A stretch of 64,000 nucleotides of DNA, from the NCBI GenBank assembly GCA_937982565.1, contig CALJLN010000010.1, positions 62,001-126,000 on the forward strand, in the 5' to 3' direction. The stretch comes from UBA2421 sp002343075. GTDB taxonomy: Bacteria > Planctomycetota > Phycisphaerae > Tepidisphaerales > Tepidisphaeraceae. Both the position numbers and the translations under genes were made by a program. Below, one piece after another: positions 1-8,359 of the stretch; the first letter of the stretch is position 1, and every line of letters starts with the position of its first letter. A model generated the notes under the pieces. The model ran no database searches. It was not told where the DNA came from and worked only from the letters and a program-made list of their open reading frames with translations.

Positions 1-514
1 CATCCCAAGACCCGAACCTGGCGCATCAGCCAGCGATGTCAATGTGTCGAAACGTTCAAACTCCGAACCGCGCGATGCGGCGTTTGAATCGCACATCAAC
101 AGCGCCATGACGGAACTGGGCCAGATTGCCGATCGCTTTAGCATTGCAATAGCCGCACGTTCGAGCCTTGCCTCGTTTGCCTCCCTCGCATTCTTGCTTG
201 ACGGCGTGCAATGTCCGTGGTTTGGAGTAGACCTTGACACCATACACATGCTCGCCGACGAATGGCCCGCCGACGCGGTCTTCTCAACGGTGGGCGCGCA
301 GATTCGCCATGTGAGAGCCCGCGACGCCGCAAAAGGCGCCGGTGGCCGGGTGCTCTCATGCGATATCAGCGCGGGAAGTGTGGATTGGCCCGAGGTGTTC
401 ACCAACCTGGACGCTGCTGGCTACAAAGGCTGGGTGACCGCGGACTGCGCTGAACTGCCCAATTCTGCTGTCAGTTCGGCACATGCACTGAGAGTATTGC
501 GACAATGCAGGTGA
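1..514 (+). CDS. Sugar phosphate isomerase/epimerase-like TIM-barrel protein, C-terminal part (5' end outside window)
   Basis: The frame is open from the first base of the window to a TGA at 512-514, so this is the 3' part of a longer gene; the GTG at 44 is only the first start-like codon and is probably not the real start. The visible protein has the look of the last strands of a xylose-isomerase-like TIM barrel (AP endonuclease 2 family): a segment with GVDLDTIHM, then IRHVRARDA, and a C-terminal LDAAGYKGWVTADC, which matches the usual 'gy.G.v..E' end of the family. The catalytic metal ligands would lie mostly upstream, so no substrate can be assigned. It is convergent with the acetyltransferase gene that follows. 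Confidence 0.6.
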   Translation, partial: IPRPEPGASASDVNVSKRSNSEPRDAAFESHINSAMTELGQIADRFSIAIAARSSLASFASLAFLLDGVQCPWFGVDLDTIHMLADEWPADAVFSTVGAQIRHVRARDAAKGAGGRVLSCDISAGSVDWPEVFTNLDAAGYKGWVTADCAELPNSAVSSAHALRVLRQCR

Positions 515-560
515 CAGACCACGGGAGTGTGCTCGGCGTGCGCCGCGGGCTTGTTGCGAG

Positions 561-1046
561 TCAGTGATTTGACCCGGTGCCGGCGTCATTCAACATTGTC
601 AACTTGGCTTCCATCACGTCGTAGTGCGTCATATACATGCCCAGCGATTCATATGTCTGCTTCGCGCGAATGTTATCTCGTTCGACATAAAGCCGAAGCA
701 CAACCGCTCCCGCCGCTCGTGCTGCGGACTGGACATGCTTGTACATTTCGCGAAACACACCCGTGCGCCGGTAATCTGGGGCAACATAGACACTTTGTAG
801 CCACCACATATCGCCGTTGCGCCAATCGCTCCACTCATGGGTGATCATGCAGCAACCGACCACACGGCCATCGATCTCGGCCGCGAAATAGCGGGCCTTG
901 GTGGCGTCGCTCAACCCAGCTTGCACGCCTGCGAGAATGGTGCCGACGTCAAGTTGAACGCCCTCGGTCTCCATCGCCATGGCTGTGTTGAAGTGGGCAA
1001 TGGTCTGGGCATCTGAAGAGTTGGCGGGACGAATGTGAATGGTCAT
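561..1046 (-). CDS. GNAT family N-acetyltransferase
   Basis: The 161-residue product is a complete single-domain GNAT acetyltransferase, expected to move an acetyl group from acetyl-CoA to an amine. The N-terminus IHIRPANSSDAQTIAHFN is the usual first strand and helix; the core strand WWLQSVYVAPDYRRTGVF (about residues 81-98) carries the RRTGVF version of the acetyl-CoA pyrophosphate loop, and VVLRLYVERDNIRAKQTYESLG matches motif B. Substrate unknown. It lies 21 bp downstream of ruvB on the same strand and could be read through from the ruvCAB transcript, though a functional link is not implied. Family confidence is high, specific role none. Confidence 0.85.
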   Translation of the reverse strand: MTIHIRPANSSDAQTIAHFNTAMAMETEGVQLDVGTILAGVQAGLSDATKARYFAAEIDGRVVGCCMITHEWSDWRNGDMWWLQSVYVAPDYRRTGVFREMYKHVQSAARAAGAVVLRLYVERDNIRAKQTYESLGMYMTHYDVMEAKLTMLNDAGTGSNH

Positions 1047-1067
1047 CAGGTTGGCCGGGGCTGAGGG

Positions 1068-2102
1068 TTACTCATCAAAGAGGTTATTGCTGTCATCGTC
1101 GTTCGGCGCGGACATGCCCAGGTGCTCATATGCAGCGCGCGTCGCCCGGCGCCCCTGCCGAGTTCTTGTAAGTAGTGCCTGCTGCAGGAGATACGGCTCG
1201 ACCACATCCTCCAGAGTATCGCGCTCTTCGCCGAGCGTTGCGGCGACGGCTTCGATGCCCACCGGCCCACCGGCGTAAACATCGATAATCGCGCGCAGGA
1301 ACGCTCGGTCTTGATCATCCAGGCCACGTTTATCGATGCCTTCTAGTTCCAGCGCCCGCTGCGTCATCAAGACATTCACCGTGCCGTCACCCTGCACCGC
1401 GGCAAAGTCGCGGACACGGCGAAGCAGCCTGATCGCGACGCGCGGGGTACCACGGCTTCGAGTTGAAAGCTCCTTCAAGGCCGCCGCCTCCACCTGCAAA
1501 TCAAGCTTGCGTGCATTGGCATGCAGAATCTGCAGCAAGTCCTCCGGGGGGTAGAAATCAACATGGGCCACGATGCCGAATCGCGATCGCATTGGGCTGG
1601 TGAGCAACCCGATGCGAGTCGTCGCGCCGATGAGCGTAAACGGCTTCACCTGCACCGTGATTGTGCGCGCATGTACACCCGCTTCCATGGTGAGATCAAT
1701 CTTGAAATCTTCCATCGCAGAATAGAGCGATTCCTCCACCACGACGGGCAGCCGGTGAATCTCGTCGATGAACAGTACATCGCCATGACTCAGCCGGTTG
1801 AGAATGCCAGTCAGATCAGCCCCGCGGGTGATGGCTGGCCCGGCCACGACGTGAACCGCCGCCCCTACTTCATTGGCAATCACATGCGCCAGGGACGTCT
1901 TCCCCAACCCCGGTGGACCGTGCAGAAGCACATGCTCCACAGGATCCTTCCGCTTGACTGCGGCCTGCACCGCAATGCTCAGCTTGGTGATCACCTGCTG
2001 CTGCCCGACATACTCATCAAACTTCTGCGGGCGCGTCGTCGGCCCGCGCGACGGTTCATCGTCGTGCTGAGCCTCGGCGGAGATGATTCTTTCGCGAGCC
2101 AT
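1068..2102 (-). CDS. ruvB: Holliday junction branch-migration helicase RuvB
   Basis: RuvB is the AAA+ motor that, with RuvA, drives branch migration of Holliday junctions in recombination repair. The 344-residue form starting at the ATG at 2102 (MARERIISAE) has the usual family length and N-terminus; a longer in-frame start at 2183 would add 27 unconserved residues and overlap ruvA. Walker A GPPGLGKTS is at residues 62-70, Walker B FIDEIH at 111-116, sensor 1 GATTR at 159-163 and the arginine-finger region SPMRSRFG at 169-176. A winged-helix C-terminal domain ends in TRQGRRAT. It is the last ruv gene in the order ruvC-ruvA-ruvB; no strong Shine-Dalgarno is visible. Confidence 0.95.
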   Translation of the reverse strand: MARERIISAEAQHDDEPSRGPTTRPQKFDEYVGQQQVITKLSIAVQAAVKRKDPVEHVLLHGPPGLGKTSLAHVIANEVGAAVHVVAGPAITRGADLTGILNRLSHGDVLFIDEIHRLPVVVEESLYSAMEDFKIDLTMEAGVHARTITVQVKPFTLIGATTRIGLLTSPMRSRFGIVAHVDFYPPEDLLQILHANARKLDLQVEAAALKELSTRSRGTPRVAIRLLRRVRDFAAVQGDGTVNVLMTQRALELEGIDKRGLDDQDRAFLRAIIDVYAGGPVGIEAVAATLGEERDTLEDVVEPYLLQQALLTRTRQGRRATRAAYEHLGMSAPNDDDSNNLFDE

Positions 2103-2172
2103 ATCTGGGAAAGGATGAAGCGTCAATGATAAAGTATGAATCGCGTGCAACTCATCACTTCTCGCTCGACAT

Positions 2173-2796
2173 TCATCCTGCATGCAATCTTAACATAACC
2201 GGCACAAGTTGTTCGGCGCGGGAGAGCTTTGGGTCGGTTTGCTTTGCTCTTTCAAGTAAGTTCTCAGCCTCGACCCGCCGCAGGCCAATCTGCGGGCCAC
2301 AGACGAGGGCGATGGCTGTCTCATCTTCCGTCGAACGCTTCGCCTGCTTCACTTCGACAACCGGGGCCGAAAGAAACGCCGCCATCTTCCCACTGAGTTT
2401 GGCGATGATCGTCTCGGCCATGCGCTTGCCAATTTGCGGCAGCTCAATCAGAAATCGAGTGTTGCAGCTCTCGATTGCATGGGCCACTTCCTCAATCGGT
2501 TCGATCAGACACTTCAGCGCCTTCCTCGGCCCGATGCCGTTAACGCTGGTAAACAGTTCAAAGAACTTCTTCTCCGTCGGCCGGCGGAATCCGATCAGTC
2601 TTGGTTCGAGATTGCCCCTGTTGGCGTCACCTTCAAGATAGCACAATGTATGAAGCGTCAGCTCCTGATGGAGTTGCCCCCGCAACGGCTCGATCTCGCC
2701 GGCGCAGACAAGCAGCTCGTAGCGCATCGCGCCGATATCCACTTCAATCCGGTCGTCGTGCACCGCTGCGAGTCTGCCTGTCAAGGCACTGATCAT
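2173..2796 (-). CDS. ruvA: Holliday junction DNA-binding protein RuvA
   Basis: RuvA is the tetrameric junction-binding partner that loads RuvB. The start at 2796 (MISALTGRLAAV) matches the conserved family start; an in-frame start at 2856 would add 20 residues not seen in the family. The 207-residue protein shows the N-terminal OB fold, tandem helix-hairpin-helix motifs (NGIGPRKALKCL and PQIGKRMAETII) and a C-terminal three-helix domain (RRVEAENLLERA) that contacts RuvB. The domain linker is short. It lies between ruvC and ruvB in one transcription unit. Confidence 0.93.
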   Translation of the reverse strand: MISALTGRLAAVHDDRIEVDIGAMRYELLVCAGEIEPLRGQLHQELTLHTLCYLEGDANRGNLEPRLIGFRRPTEKKFFELFTSVNGIGPRKALKCLIEPIEEVAHAIESCNTRFLIELPQIGKRMAETIIAKLSGKMAAFLSAPVVEVKQAKRSTEDETAIALVCGPQIGLRRVEAENLLERAKQTDPKLSRAEQLVPVMLRLHAG

Positions 2797-2889
2797 GCCT
2801 GCGAGAGTAACCGGGCGACGATTGAAAATGAACCGCCGCGCCGTGGGGGTTTCCACCTCTGGCCTCTCGTGGCCGACTCAAGTGACGAA

Positions 2890-3390
2890 TCAGGGCTGAG
2901 TCTGCCTCATGCGCCCGCAGCAAAGGGCCACCGCCAAAGCATCGGCAACGTCCGGCGGTTCGGGAATTGCCTTCAAACCGAAAATCACCTGCACTGCGCG
3001 CTGCACTTGCACCTTGGAGGCATGGCCATGACCTGTCACAGATTGCTTGATCCGGTTGGCTGCCAGGGCAACGATCTCGATCCCCGCCCGCTGCGCACAC
3101 AGCAAAATGACACCGCGCGCGTGCCCCATCAGAATGGCGGTGCGCGGGTGTGCATAGTGCGCGTAAAGTTCCTCGACCGCGATCACCTCCGGCGCGTGTT
3201 CAGCGATGATCTGGGTCAGTTCGCGTTCCAGTTCCACCAGCCGCAATGCGATGGATTGCCGAGCCTCAAGCCTGATTACGCCAGCATCAACCAGGCGCGA
3301 TTTCGCGGGGGAGAAATCGATCACACCGTAGCCGGTAAGCTGCAGGCCGGGGTCGATCCCGAGAATGCGGATGGATGCTCTCAACACCAT
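2890..3390 (-). CDS. ruvC: Crossover junction endodeoxyribonuclease RuvC
   Basis: RuvC resolves Holliday junctions by symmetric nicking. The 166-residue length is normal. The RNase H-fold catalytic acids are all present: D13 in ILGIDPG, E73 in AVEELY, and D147 and D150 in PDVADALA. The segment GHGHASKVQVQ corresponds to the DNA-contacting loop of the family. It is the first gene of the ruvC-ruvA-ruvB unit. The hldE-like gene is divergent, and its longest possible reading frame even overlaps the ruvC 5' end, so the two promoters must lie very close together or inside each other's coding region. Confidence 0.95.
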   Translation of the reverse strand: MVLRASIRILGIDPGLQLTGYGVIDFSPAKSRLVDAGVIRLEARQSIALRLVELERELTQIIAEHAPEVIAVEELYAHYAHPRTAILMGHARGVILLCAQRAGIEIVALAANRIKQSVTGHGHASKVQVQRAVQVIFGLKAIPEPPDVADALAVALCCGRMRQTQP

Positions 3391-3544
3391 CGAATGTCCT
3401 GCAAACTACCCAACACGGCAACCCCCGGCGGGCAGGACCGGCGAATCTGCGCCGATTCTTGACGATTCGCGTCCGATAATTCATGCCCCGCCGTCGATTC
3501 CGCCGATGTTTCCTTCGGTCGCCGGCGCGGCCAACTTCGCGGAT

Positions 3545-5098
3545 ATGGCACAGACAACCAAACTTCTCTCCCTGGAAGACCTGCTCAACCTGCGCCAGAG
3601 CGCGCGCGCCGATGGCCGGACGGTCGTCCACTGCCACGGCTGCTTTGACATCGTTCATCCCGGCCACATTCATCACCTGCAATATGCCCGCTCATTGGGC
3701 GATATGCTCGTTGTCTCGGTGACGCGCGATACGAATGTAAACAAGGGGGTCGCCAGACCATTGATTCCCGATGACCTTCGCGCAGCCAGCCTCGCCGCAC
3801 TGGAGTGCGTCGATGCGGTCTATCTCAACCCCGACCCGACCGCGGTCGAACTGCTGGGCGCGCTTCAGCCGGACATTTACGTCAAGGGGCGTGAGTATGA
3901 GCACAACCACGATCCCCGCTTCCTCGCCGAGCGCGATGCCGTTACATCGGCCGGCGGGCGGATCGTGTTCTCGTCCGGCGACATCGTTTACTCTTCCACG
4001 GCACTGATCAGCCAGATGCAGCGGCAGGACGCGTTCAGCGACGAAAAGCTCCGCCGCTTCTGCGACGAAGGCGGGCTGACGGCGGCCTCGCTGGCCAACA
4101 CGGTTCATCGGTTTCGCGGGCAGAAGGTCGTTGTCATCGGCGACTATATCCTTGATCGATACCACTTTTGCGATGCGACAGGCGTGGCCGGGGAAGCGCC
4201 GATGATGGCGCTCCGATCGCTCGACCGCCGCGATTATGACGGCGGCGCCGGCGTCATTGCCGCCCACCTCGCCGCTGTCGGTGCCGAGCCGATCCTGGTT
4301 ACGGCGCTGGCAGACGATGACGAATCAAGACAGGCAGAGATTCGACTGCGCGCGGCGGGAATTGAGGTCGTCGCCTCAAGGCATCGGCGAGACTTGGTTA
4401 CAAAGAGCCGCTTTCTTGCCGACGAAACCAAATTGTTCAAACTCGACGAAGGTGCCGCGCAGCCGACCGACTCCATCGCACAAGCAGCGGTTGCAGACCA
4501 GATCCTCGCCGCGGCGCAGGGAGCGGCGGCGGTCATCTTTGCCGACTTTGGCTATGGTCTGATCACCACTGGATTGCTCGACCAGATCATGCCGCGCTTG
4601 CGCGCCACCGTCCCGATCATCACGGCAGATGTGTCCGGCAAACAGGCGACGCTCGCCCGCTTTAAGGATGTGGACCTGCTTTGTCCGACTGAACGCGAGA
4701 TGCGCGAAACGCTGCAAGATTTCTCCAGCGGGCTGGGGGCGGTTGTAGCACACCTGCTGCAGGTGACGCGCGCGAGGCATGCGCTGGTAACCCTGGGTAA
4801 GCAGGGGTTGGTAAGCTTCCGCTGGCCGGAGAACACCCCCGCGGCCTCGGGTTATCGGCTTCGGTCGGACTATCTTCCCGCGATGAGCGCGCGCTGCGTC
4901 GATCCACTCGGCTGCGGCGATGCCCTGCTGGCGATCGCCAGCCTCGCTCTCGCAACCGGCGCAAGCATCGAAGCGGCGGCGTACCTCGGCTCGGCCGCTG
5001 CGGGAATTGAGGTGGAGAAGCTCGGGAATGTCCCGATCACCACCGACGAACTGATGCAAACAATTCACGAACGTCTGGCGCGCCTCGCCGCCGCTTAG
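3545..5098 (+). CDS. Bifunctional HldE-like protein with reversed domains: nucleotidyltransferase then PfkB sugar kinase
   Basis: This 517-residue protein combines the two activities of HldE, which makes ADP-heptose for lipopolysaccharide: phosphorylation of heptose 7-phosphate and adenylylation of heptose 1-phosphate. The order is reversed relative to E. coli HldE. Residues 27-160 form the nucleotidyltransferase (GCFDIVHPGH, HxGH-type motif at 38-41). Residues 190-510 form a PfkB/ribokinase-type kinase (GDYILDRY, YDGGAGVIAAHLAAVGA, and VDPLGCGDA with likely catalytic base D459; GCGD replaces the usual GAGD). The start at 3545 is chosen because the family begins shortly before LLSLEDLLNL; in-frame starts at 3365 and 3506 exist, none with a good Shine-Dalgarno. 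Two glycosyltransferases follow. Exact sugar substrate is inferred. Confidence 0.82.
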   Translation: MAQTTKLLSLEDLLNLRQSARADGRTVVHCHGCFDIVHPGHIHHLQYARSLGDMLVVSVTRDTNVNKGVARPLIPDDLRAASLAALECVDAVYLNPDPTAVELLGALQPDIYVKGREYEHNHDPRFLAERDAVTSAGGRIVFSSGDIVYSSTALISQMQRQDAFSDEKLRRFCDEGGLTAASLANTVHRFRGQKVVVIGDYILDRYHFCDATGVAGEAPMMALRSLDRRDYDGGAGVIAAHLAAVGAEPILVTALADDDESRQAEIRLRAAGIEVVASRHRRDLVTKSRFLADETKLFKLDEGAAQPTDSIAQAAVADQILAAAQGAAAVIFADFGYGLITTGLLDQIMPRLRATVPIITADVSGKQATLARFKDVDLLCPTEREMRETLQDFSSGLGAVVAHLLQVTRARHALVTLGKQGLVSFRWPENTPAASGYRLRSDYLPAMSARCVDPLGCGDALLAIASLALATGASIEAAAYLGSAAAGIEVEKLGNVPITTDELMQTIHERLARLAAA

Positions 5099-5142
5099 GC
5101 CGATTGGCGATGCGCGGGCCGGATTACCGATAAAGGTAACGT

Positions 5143-5922
5143 ATGTACGATCTTTCAATTGTCCTGCCCACCTGCAACCGCGGACGTCTGCTGGAGAAAT
5201 GCCTGGCATCCATCATCGCCAACACCAAATGTTCCTTCGAGATTGTTGTGGTCGATGGGGCGAGCACCGACAGCACACAAGCCACCCTCAATGAAGCGGC
5301 ACACGACCTCGGCGACCGGCTGAAGATCATCCGCGAAGAGAAGCGGGAAGGATTTGTCCGTGCCACCAACAAGGGCTTTCGCGCCGCGGCCGGCCGCAAC
5401 CTCACCTGGCTTAATGACGACGCGCGCGTCACCCCCGGCACACTCGACGCCGCGGTCTATCAGATTGATCACGCGCCGGCCGATGTCGCCTTTGTCGCCA
5501 TGTTTCATGCTTGGCAGTCACAGCGCAATGTCGCCTACGAGCTGACCCATCAGGGGCATGTATATCGCCTCTGCCATGTCCGCGGCACGCTGTATGCCAA
5601 TTTCCCAGTTGGTCGGCGGGTTACGTTTGAAAAGCTCAACTACTTCGATGAACGCTTCTTCGTCGCTGGTGCCGATCCCGACCTGTCGCTCAAGGCATGG
5701 CATGCCGGGATGAAGGTGGTGCCCGCATACGGCACGATGATTGACCATGACGAATTCTCCGATCTCCGCCGGCAGGATGACAACCAGCATTTCCGTGAGG
5801 ACAACGAGAAACTCTTTGCCAAGTGGAACCTGCCCCCCAAGAACCTGGCGGGAAACGACTTCAATCCCATGACGCCCTGCACCCTGCGAGGCTCGCGGTC
5901 CGAACAGCTCATAGCGGCGTGA
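5143..5922 (+). CDS. Glycosyltransferase family 2 protein
   Basis: A 259-residue GT-A fold enzyme that should transfer a sugar from a nucleotide-sugar donor. It starts with the classical GT2 strand LSIVLPTCNRGRLLEKCLASI, has VVVDGASTD at about 35-43, and the metal-binding acidic motif as NDD at 91-93. The distal part VAGADPDLSLKAWHAGMKV is the usual GT2 acceptor/catalytic segment (ED-like motif as ADPD). The ATG at 5143 is preceded by AAAGG about 6 bases upstream. It lies 44 bp after the hldE-like gene and 3 bp before a second GT2 gene, suggesting one operon for a surface glycan. No membrane segments. Confidence 0.87.
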   Translation: MYDLSIVLPTCNRGRLLEKCLASIIANTKCSFEIVVVDGASTDSTQATLNEAAHDLGDRLKIIREEKREGFVRATNKGFRAAAGRNLTWLNDDARVTPGTLDAAVYQIDHAPADVAFVAMFHAWQSQRNVAYELTHQGHVYRLCHVRGTLYANFPVGRRVTFEKLNYFDERFFVAGADPDLSLKAWHAGMKVVPAYGTMIDHDEFSDLRRQDDNQHFREDNEKLFAKWNLPPKNLAGNDFNPMTPCTLRGSRSEQLIAA

Positions 5923-5925
5923 ATT

Positions 5926-7098
5926 GTGCTTCCAACCGTCTCCATCATCCTCTCAACGCGAAACCGCTGCGCGACCACCCTCGAGACGCTGTCGCGCATC
6001 GAGGCGTGCGGGCTGGATGATCATGCGTACGAGCTGATCGTGGTGGACAACGCCAGCCGCGACGGCACACCCGACGCCATCGCCCGCGAGTTTCGCCGCG
6101 CCTGCCTGATTCGACTCGATCGCAACGAGGGTTCGGTGGCAAAAAATCACGGTCTTCTCCGCGCCGCTGGGAAATATGTGGCATTTTTTGATGACGATTC
6201 GTTCCCCCTGCCCGGCTCGGTCGAACGAATGGTGCGCCACTTTCAGCTCAACCCGCGTCTCGCCGCCGCCGGGTTTACCGTCACATTGCCGAACGGCCGC
6301 CGGGAGTGCAGCGCGTACCCGAATGTTTTCATCGGCTGCGGCGTGGGGCTGAGGCGGTCGGCACTGATCGAGGTAGGCCCGCTACCGCACGATTTCTTCA
6401 TGCAAGCCGAGGAGTATGACCTTTCACTGCGCCTTCTCGACGCGGGCTGGCAGGTACAGACATTTGACGATCTTCATGTGCACCATGCCAAGTCGCCGGC
6501 AACGCGATCAAGCGCCCAGAAGATGCGGCTGGACGTGCGGAACAATCTGCTCGTGGTGATGCGCCGGTTTCCCGGCGACTGGCGTGATGCGTATCTGCGC
6601 GACTGGATGACGCGTTACTGGGCCATGGCGGCCCAGTCGCACCGCCGGACGGCTGCGGCACTGGGGTTCGCCGGGGGGCTGGCACGCCACACCGTGACGA
6701 TGATCGATCAACCCGTGAGCGATGCCGCGTTCGAGCAGTTTTCGCGGATCAATCAGACCCAAACGCTCCTGCAAAGCACCGCCCGCCACCGCGGGCTGAG
6801 GCGCGTCGTGTTGGTCGATTGGGGAAAGAACCTGCTGGCATACCGGCTTGCCTGCGAAAATGCGGGCGTTCAGGTCGTCGCCATCGCCGATGAATCGCTC
6901 GCAGGGCAACGCTACGGCGACTGGCCCGTCATCACCGATGCGCAGGCAATGACCCTAAACGTCGACGGCGCCATCATAGCCAACCTATCCCCCGTCCACG
7001 CCGCAACGCGCCTGGCACATTGGCGGCAGGCCGCACCCTTTGCCGTGGTCGATCTGTTTGAGCAGGAACGCGAAGCCGCCGTCGCCGCCGTCGCATAG
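5926..7098 (+). CDS. Glycosyltransferase family 2 protein with extra C-terminal Rossmann-like domain
   Basis: The N-terminal 250 residues form a GT2 domain: VSIILSTRNRCATTLETL, VVDNASRDGTPDAI, the acidic motif FDDDS at 88-92, and AEEYDLSLRLLDAGWQV in the acceptor region. The last 100 residues are a separate alpha/beta unit starting RRVVLVDWGKNLLAYRLACE, with VQVVAIADES and DGAIIANLSPVHAATRL, resembling the nucleotide-binding half of sugar-modifying enzymes such as the N-terminal part of PglD-like proteins; this is only a fold impression. Start is a GTG three bases after the stop of the previous GT2 gene, consistent with translational coupling. Likely works on the same surface polysaccharide. 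Confidence 0.85.
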   Translation: MLPTVSIILSTRNRCATTLETLSRIEACGLDDHAYELIVVDNASRDGTPDAIAREFRRACLIRLDRNEGSVAKNHGLLRAAGKYVAFFDDDSFPLPGSVERMVRHFQLNPRLAAAGFTVTLPNGRRECSAYPNVFIGCGVGLRRSALIEVGPLPHDFFMQAEEYDLSLRLLDAGWQVQTFDDLHVHHAKSPATRSSAQKMRLDVRNNLLVVMRRFPGDWRDAYLRDWMTRYWAMAAQSHRRTAAALGFAGGLARHTVTMIDQPVSDAAFEQFSRINQTQTLLQSTARHRGLRRVVLVDWGKNLLAYRLACENAGVQVVAIADESLAGQRYGDWPVITDAQAMTLNVDGAIIANLSPVHAATRLAHWRQAAPFAVVDLFEQEREAAVAAVA

Positions 7099-7116
7099 CG
7101 CTTAACGCTCCGGGCC

Positions 7117-8358
7117 TCACTTCGGCAACACCGGCGGGCGAACGCGCTGTTTGGGTTCTTCAAGCGCTTTCAAAAACTCGGTCAGATCGGCCAGATCCCG
7201 CTTGCTTAGGTTCAACTTCTTCAATAAGGCCGACTTCTTTGGAAACAGCGGGTCGTTCGCCTGCGCTTCGTTCTTAGGCTCTGGATCAAACCCGCCGGCG
7301 TTGTAAATGTTCAGCACGCCTTCAAGCTCGAACAGGCCGTTGTGCATGTAGGGCGCGGTGGCGGTGACATTGCGCAGCGTCGGGGTCTTAAACCGGCCCA
7401 CATCCTCAGGCTTCTTGGTCGCGATGTAGCGACCGAGGTCTTCAAACTTCCGCCCGTAATATGTGAGGCCAAGATTATGAAACTGGTTATCCGAAAAATT
7501 TGGACCATTATGGCAGTTGATGCAGCGTGCCGTGGTCCGAAACAGGTGCAACCCGCGCACCGCCGAGTCGGAGAGGACATCGGTCTTACCGTCCATGAAA
7601 GCGTCAAAGCGGCTGCGCCCACCGACGATTGTGCGCTCGAAGCAGGCAATCGCCTTTCCGATCTCGTCGAACGACACTTCGTCAACGTCGAACACCCGCT
7701 TGAACGCCTCCCGATACCCCGCAATCTGGTTGACACGCTCGGCGATCAGGTCAGGTGTGGAGTGCATTTCGATTTCGTTGATCACCGGCTGGCGCGACTG
7801 ACTCTCCAGCGAACTCGCCCGCCCGTCCCAGAAGAACGATTCGCCGAAGCCGCTGTTCATGATCGTGGGCGTGTTGCGTGTGCCCACTTGCCGATCATGC
7901 CCGAAAGCAACGGTGCGCCCGTCGGCCCAGCCGAGGTCGGGATCGTGGCAGGATGCGCAGGCAATCTGCATCGACCCCGACAGCCGGGGGTCAAAAAACA
8001 GTTGCTTGCCGAGTTCGGCTTTCTCTTTCGTAAACGGATTCCGCTCCGGATGCGGCGCCTCGCGCGGCAGCCGGCCGATCTCGGCGAATTTCAGGTCGGG
8101 ATGTTCTTCCAACTCAGGCTTGGGCCATTCCGCGGGCGGCTTGGAGTACGTAATGCGAAGCTCAGCGGCCTGGGCGGCGTATTGTTCGGGGGTGAGGCGA
8201 ACGCGCACTCCAAGCCCGTCAAGCCGTTCAGAGCGTTGAATGATATCCGGCTGCGCCTGCCGCTGTTCGGCAAAGACGCACACCGATCCGTGCGCGACCA
8301 CGCCAAGCAGAACGAAACAGCTCATATTTTGAAGCATATAATCTGATACTTGTGCCAT
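7117..8358 (-). CDS. Di-haem cytochrome c peroxidase (MauG/CcpA family)
   Basis: An exported 413-residue di-haem peroxidase-type protein. Haem sites are CASCH at residues 134-138 and CINCH at 279-283, followed by the usual FSDNQFHNLGL; YMHNGLF (Met338) fits the distal ligand of the C-terminal haem. Such enzymes reduce hydrogen peroxide with electrons from cytochromes, or act in MauG-like oxidations. A hydrophobic N-terminal stretch (FVLLGVVAHGSVCVFA) is a plausible signal peptide. The start at 8358 lies one base past the stop of the pseudopilin gene, suggesting coupling; starts at 8337 and 8325 would give a tighter signal peptide. The in-frame extension to 8508 lies inside the pilin gene and is rejected. 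Confidence 0.88.
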   Translation of the reverse strand: MAQVSDYMLQNMSCFVLLGVVAHGSVCVFAEQRQAQPDIIQRSERLDGLGVRVRLTPEQYAAQAAELRITYSKPPAEWPKPELEEHPDLKFAEIGRLPREAPHPERNPFTKEKAELGKQLFFDPRLSGSMQIACASCHDPDLGWADGRTVAFGHDRQVGTRNTPTIMNSGFGESFFWDGRASSLESQSRQPVINEIEMHSTPDLIAERVNQIAGYREAFKRVFDVDEVSFDEIGKAIACFERTIVGGRSRFDAFMDGKTDVLSDSAVRGLHLFRTTARCINCHNGPNFSDNQFHNLGLTYYGRKFEDLGRYIATKKPEDVGRFKTPTLRNVTATAPYMHNGLFELEGVLNIYNAGGFDPEPKNEAQANDPLFPKKSALLKKLNLSKRDLADLTEFLKALEEPKQRVRPPVLPK

Positions 8359-8359
8359 C

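Noticed and set aside
2434..3462. A 342-codon plus-strand frame across ruvA and ruvC
   Set aside because: Lies opposite two certain genes; translation rich in His, Gln and Arg without motifs.
3365..3544. Longer N-terminus of the HldE-like protein starting at 3365
   Set aside because: Would overlap the ruvC start and adds a Pro-rich segment not expected in the family; the ATG at 3545 directly precedes the conserved region.
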